Source: Terebella lapidaria
Taxonomy: Eukaryota > Annelida > Polychaeta > Terebellida > Terebellidae
Length of the DNA: 64,000 bases
NCBI GenBank assembly: GCA_949152475.1
Contig: OX424555.1
Location: 96,567,515 to 96,631,514 of the forward strand
Direction: 5' to 3'
Made by a program: the position numbers and the translations under genes. The notes below the pieces were generated by a model, which worked only from the letters and a program-made list of their open reading frames with translations, was not told the origin of the DNA and searched no databases. Positions within the stretch are counted from its first letter, which is position 1; the number at the start of each line of letters is the position of its first letter. Below, piece after piece: positions 60,232 through 64,000 of this stretch.

Positions 60232-61425
60232 TTTTGTGTAAGGTTGTCACTGGACAATGTCCTGTGCACACTCTACTGAGCTTGTGGCAGTGATTTCTGA
60301 TGTCTCAATTCTACAAACCTCCTTTTGGCCACCAGGCTGTATTGTGTAAGGTTGTCACTGGACAATGTCCTCTGTACACTCTACTGAGCTTGCGGCAGTG
60401 ATTTCTGATGTCTCAATTCTACAAACCTCCTTTTGGGCACCAGGCTGTATTGTGTAAGGTTGTCACTGGACAATGTCCTCTGTTCACTCTACTGAGCTTG
60501 TGACAGTGATTTCTGATGTCTCAATTCTACAAACCTCCTTTTGGGCACCAGGCTGTATTGTGTAAGGTTGTCACTGGACAATGTCCTCTGTACACTCTAC
60601 TGAGGTTGTGGCAGTGATTTCTGATGTCTCAATTATACAAACCTCCTATTGGGTAACAGGCCATATTGTGTAAGTTTGTCACTGGACAATGTCCTCTGTA
60701 CACTCTACTGAGCTTGTGGCAGTGATTTCTGATGTCTCAATTCTACAAACCTCCTTTTTGGCACCAGACTGTTTTGTGTAAGGTTGTCACTGGACAATGT
60801 CCTCTGTACACTCTACTGAGCTTGTGGCAGTGATTTCTGATTTCTCAATTCTACAAATCTCGTTTTGGGCACCAGGCTGTATTGTGTAAGGTTGTCACTG
60901 GACAATGTCCTCTGTACACTCTACTGAGCTTGTGACAGTGATTTCTGATGTCTCAATTCTACAAACCTCCTTTTGGGCACCAGGCTGTATTGTGTAAGGT
61001 TGTCACTGGACAATGTCCTCTGTGCACTCTACTGAGCTTGTGGCAGTGATTTCTGATGTCTCAATTCTACAAACCTCCTTTTGGGCACCAGGCTGTATTG
61101 TGTAAGGTTGTCACTGGACAATGTCCTCTGTACACTCTACTGAGCTTGTGACAGTGATTTCTGATGTCTCAATTCTACAAACCTCCTTTTGGGCACCAGG
61201 CCGTATTGTGTAAGGTTGTCACTGGACAATGTCCTCTGTACACTCTACTGAGCTTGTGGCAGTGATTTCTGATGTCTCAATTCTACAAACCTCCTTTTGG
61301 CACCAGGCTGTTTTGTGTAAGGTTGTCACTGGACAATGTCTTCTGTTCACTCTACTGAGTTTGTGGCAGTGATTTCTGATGTCTCAATTCTACAAACCTC
61401 CTTTTGGGCACCAGACTGTATTGTG
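60232..61425. repeat. 108-bp satellite array 3, left part, about 11 units
   Basis: Same unit as arrays 1 and 2, interrupted at 61425 by the LINE. Confidence 0.95.
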
Positions 61426-62925
61426 ACAGTAGATAGATTGGTACCATCTATCACTAAATTGGTTAACTGCTCCATGATGGAAGGTTTAGTGCCTAGTAGA
61501 TTAAAACAGGCTGTAATTACTCCATTGCTTAAAAATCCCTCGTTATCCAAGGAAGAGATGAAAAACTACCGCCCAGTATCGGGTCTATGTTTCATCTCCA
61601 AACTGGTTGAACGAGTGGTTGCATCCCAGATTAAACAACACTTGGATAAAAACAATTTGGGTAATCCATTCCAGTCTGCCTACAAGAGCGGCCACTCAAC
61701 AGAAACTGCGTTGTTAAATATAAAGAATGACATACACATTTCGTTGTCAAAAAGCATGCCGACTGCTCTGGTATTACTTGATCTTTCGGCTGCTTTCGAC
61801 ACGATCGACCATTCAGTTCTCTTAGAATGTCTATCATCTTGGTTTGGCTTTGGTGGGACTGCACGCAAGTGGTTCTCGTCCTATTTGTCTGGTAGGGTCC
61901 AATCAGTTAAGGTTGGCGACAGCCTTTCAGAGCCCGCAGATATAAAATTTGGTGTTCCACAGGGATCAGTTCTTGGTCCCATTTTGTTTTCCATGTACAC
62001 AACACCTCTACATAAAATAATCTCTGCACATAATACGGTTAACTATCATTTCTATGCTGATGATACTCAGCTTCATATGCCACTCTCACAAACAAATTGT
62101 GCTACGGATCTAGTCACGCTCCAGGAATGTCTCAAAGATGTCCAAAACTGGATGAATGCAAACAAGCTTAAGCTCAATCCAGATAAAACTGAGTTCATCC
62201 TGTTTGGTACCAAGTCTCAAAGGGCTAAGATGGCAGATTGTTTTCCAGTGGATATTCTTGGAAATGAAATCAGTCCTACGGAAAAAGCACGCAATTTAGG
62301 TGTTGTTTTTGATTCTGATTTTTCATTCTCCAATCAGGTTGTTTCTGTTTGTAAATCATGTTTTGTGGGTCTTCGTGACCTAAGAAGGATCAGGTGTAAT
62401 CTTTCGAAAAGCAATACAATTACATTGGCTAATGCACTAGTTAGTAGTAGACTTGATTATTGTAATTCATTGTATAGGTCTTTATCCAGTCGGGATTTGA
62501 ATAAGTTACAATGTGTTCAGAATACTTTGGCCCGCATTGTCACTCGGACATCTAAGTTCTCTCATATTACCCCTGTTCTCAGGTCACTACATTGGTTGCC
62601 CATTAGGCACAGAATAGAGTTTAAAACCGCAACAATTATTTATAAATCATTGCATACGGGACTACCTGCATATTTCAACGATCACCTAACTCGCTACACA
62701 TGTAAAGTGAACACGAGGCGTGGCAATCCTGATAAACTGTTCCTCCATGTCCCACTTTATAAACCTTCCATTAATAAATCAAAGGTTCAATTTCAAAACA
62801 GTTTGAGTTATGACGGCCCCTCACTTTGGAATTCCCTACCAAATGATATTCGTTCTGCTCCAACCCTGTCTAGTTTCAGGCATCAGCTTAAGACGCATCT
62901 ATTTCAGGATGCCTATCCCCCTTAA
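61426..62925 (+). CDS. LINE reverse transcriptase (partial ORF2, endonuclease lost)
   Basis: An open frame of about 499 LINE codons with no internal stop. It shows NYRPVS (fingers), LLDLSAAFDTIDH (first catalytic Asp), GVPQGSVLGPILF, YADDTQLH (second and third Asp), LNPDKTEFILFG, then the C-terminal YCNSLYRSL...KLQCVQNTLARIV and LHWLPI motifs typical of CR1/L2-clade ORF2. The frame happens to run on upstream into the last satellite unit, giving an artificial 30-residue leader from ATG 61336. The undamaged frame suggests a young insertion. It cannot move by itself without the endonuclease. Confidence 0.92.
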   Translation, partial: TVDRLVPSITKLVNCSMMEGLVPSRLKQAVITPLLKNPSLSKEEMKNYRPVSGLCFISKLVERVVASQIKQHLDKNNLGNPFQSAYKSGHSTETALLNIKNDIHISLSKSMPTALVLLDLSAAFDTIDHSVLLECLSSWFGFGGTARKWFSSYLSGRVQSVKVGDSLSEPADIKFGVPQGSVLGPILFSMYTTPLHKIISAHNTVNYHFYADDTQLHMPLSQTNCATDLVTLQECLKDVQNWMNANKLKLNPDKTEFILFGTKSQRAKMADCFPVDILGNEISPTEKARNLGVVFDSDFSFSNQVVSVCKSCFVGLRDLRRIRCNLSKSNTITLANALVSSRLDYCNSLYRSLSSRDLNKLQCVQNTLARIVTRTSKFSHITPVLRSLHWLPIRHRIEFKTATIIYKSLHTGLPAYFNDHLTRYTCKVNTRRGNPDKLFLHVPLYKPSINKSKVQFQNSLSYDGPSLWNSLPNDIRSAPTLSSFRHQLKTHLFQDAYPP

Positions 62926-63057
62926 CCTTCTCAACACAGCCGGTTGTCATCTCGATCACGAACTATTTCTGACCACGTTTTATGATATTGGTTATTAATC
63001 AGGACTGTTGCGCCTTAGAATTCGTTATACGAAATTAAGCGCTATAAAAGTTTGATA

Positions 63058-63084
<27 letters not shown>
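61426..63084 (+). mobile_element. 5'-truncated L2/CR1-like LINE, 1.66 kb
   Basis: Flanked by TATTGTG (61419-61425 and 63085-63091), a target duplication within one 108-bp unit; the array continues in phase on the other side. The 3' end is GCGCTATAAAAG followed by an (ATT)n tail, as in many L2/CR1-like LINEs. The 5' part with the endonuclease is missing, the usual result of incomplete target-primed reverse transcription. Confidence 0.9.
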
Positions 63085-63088
<4 letters not shown>

Positions 63089-64000
63089 GTGTAAGGTTGT
63101 CACTGAACAATGTCTTCTGTAAAGTCTACTGAGCTTGTGGCAGTGATTTCTGATGTCTCAATTCTACAAACCTCCTTTTGGGCACCAGGCTGTATTGTGT
63201 AAGGTTGTCACTGGACAATGTCCTCTGTACACTCTACTGAGCTTGTGGCAGTGATTTCTGATGTCTCAATTCTACAAACCTCCTTTTGGGCACCAGGCTG
63301 TATTGTGTAAGGTTGTCACTGGACAATGTCCTCTGTACACTCTACTGAGCTTGTGGCAGTGATTTCTGATGTCTCAATTCTACAAACCTCCTTTTGGGCA
63401 CCAGACTGTATTGTGTAAGGTTGTCACTGGACAATGTCCTCTGTACACTCTACTGAGCTTGTGGCAGTGATTTCTGATGTCTCAATTCTACAAACCTCCT
63501 TTTGGGCACCAGACTGTATTGTGTAAGGTTGTCACTGGACAATGTCCTCTGTGCAATCTACTGAGCTTGTGGCAGTGATTTCTGATGTCTCAATTCTACA
63601 AACCTCCTTTTGGGCACCAGGCTGTATTGTGTAAGGTTGTCACTGGACAATGTTCTCTGTACACTCTACTGAGCTTGTGGCAGTGATCTCTGATGTCTCA
63701 ATTCTACAAACCTCCTTTTGGGCACCAGGCTGTATTGTGTAAGGTTGTCACTGGACAATGTCCTCTGTACACTCTACTGAGCTTGTGGCAGTGATTTCTG
63801 ATGTCTCAATTCTACAAACCTCCTTTTGGGCACCAGGCTGTATTGTGTAAGGTTGTCACTGGACAATGTCCTCTGTACACTCTACTGAGCTTGTGGCAGT
63901 GATTTCTGATGTCTCAATTCTACAAACCTCCTTTTGGGCACCAGACTGTATTGTGTAAGGTTGTCACTGGACAATGTCCTCTGTACACTCTACTGAGCTT
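63085..64000. repeat. 108-bp satellite array 3, right part, more than eight units
   Basis: Continues the array past the LINE and runs off the window end. The first unit is slightly diverged (CTGAACAATGTCTTCTG). Confidence 0.95.

Noticed and set aside
1-64000. LTR retroelements, tRNA or rRNA genes
   Set aside because: I looked for paired long direct repeats with gag/pol-like frames, tRNA cloverleaf and rRNA signatures and recognised none. The only reverse transcriptase is the LINE at 61.4-62.9 kb.

Overview
This window is animal nuclear DNA, not bacterial. Genes carry GT-AG introns, the three host genes encode RING/B-box/coiled-coil/NHL (TRIM-NHL type) proteins, and most of the rest is transposons and tandem repeats. 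The repeat style (HINE/Helentron-like elements with internal tandem arrays, a (GTCC/GTCG)n tract after the 5' end, several MITE families, and an expanded TRIM-NHL family) fits a marine lophotrochozoan such as a mollusc best. That taxonomic guess is inference; a cephalochordate is not excluded.

The window is organised around three collinear tandem copies of a large segment (about 30 kb from gene 1 to gene 2, about 22 kb from gene 2 to gene 3). Each copy runs, left to right: (a) a flank; (b) a TRIM-NHL gene on the minus strand (4207-5964, 34508-36265, 56813-58510) with a short 5'UTR intron and, in copies 1 and 2, a perfect palindromic NF-kB/Rel site upstream; (c) a 169-bp minisatellite (about nine units, one remnant, two to three units); (d) a 108-bp satellite array (18.2-19.7 kb, 43.6-44.4 kb, 60.2-64.0 kb running off the end); (e) a non-coding block B (20.4-33.1 kb and 44.7-51.7 kb, with part duplicated again at 51.9-55.6 kb). 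Because the copies align, many later insertions can be defined exactly against an empty paralogous site.

Insertions found this way: a 4.87-kb piggyBac element with TTAA duplications, terminal inverted repeats and a spliced transposase with its catalytic aspartates (24662-29531); a pogo/Tigger-like internal-deletion element (49815-50614), a second copy of which holds a Harbinger-like element that in turn holds a hAT-like one (51968-53900); TA-flanked MITEs (30103, 45646, 47205); a 122-bp hAT-type MITE with an 8-bp duplication (55868); and a 5'-truncated L2/CR1-like LINE inserted in phase inside the 108-bp array (61426-63084). Three families of rolling-circle HINE/Helentron-like elements fill 0.08-2.9, 8.5-14.2, 15.4-17.6 and 36.9-42.9 kb. 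Their internal tandem units are rich in nuclear-receptor half-sites.

The most interesting biology is the TRIM-NHL trio. The proteins are nearly identical outside the beta-propeller. Inside it, the differences sit at the same two places in almost every blade, often as several base changes in one codon. With the Rel/IRF-like upstream sequence, this suggests a recently expanding recognition family whose propeller surface is being diversified. The sequence supports the pattern; the immune role is inference. No tRNA, rRNA, CRISPR array or LTR retroelement was recognised.
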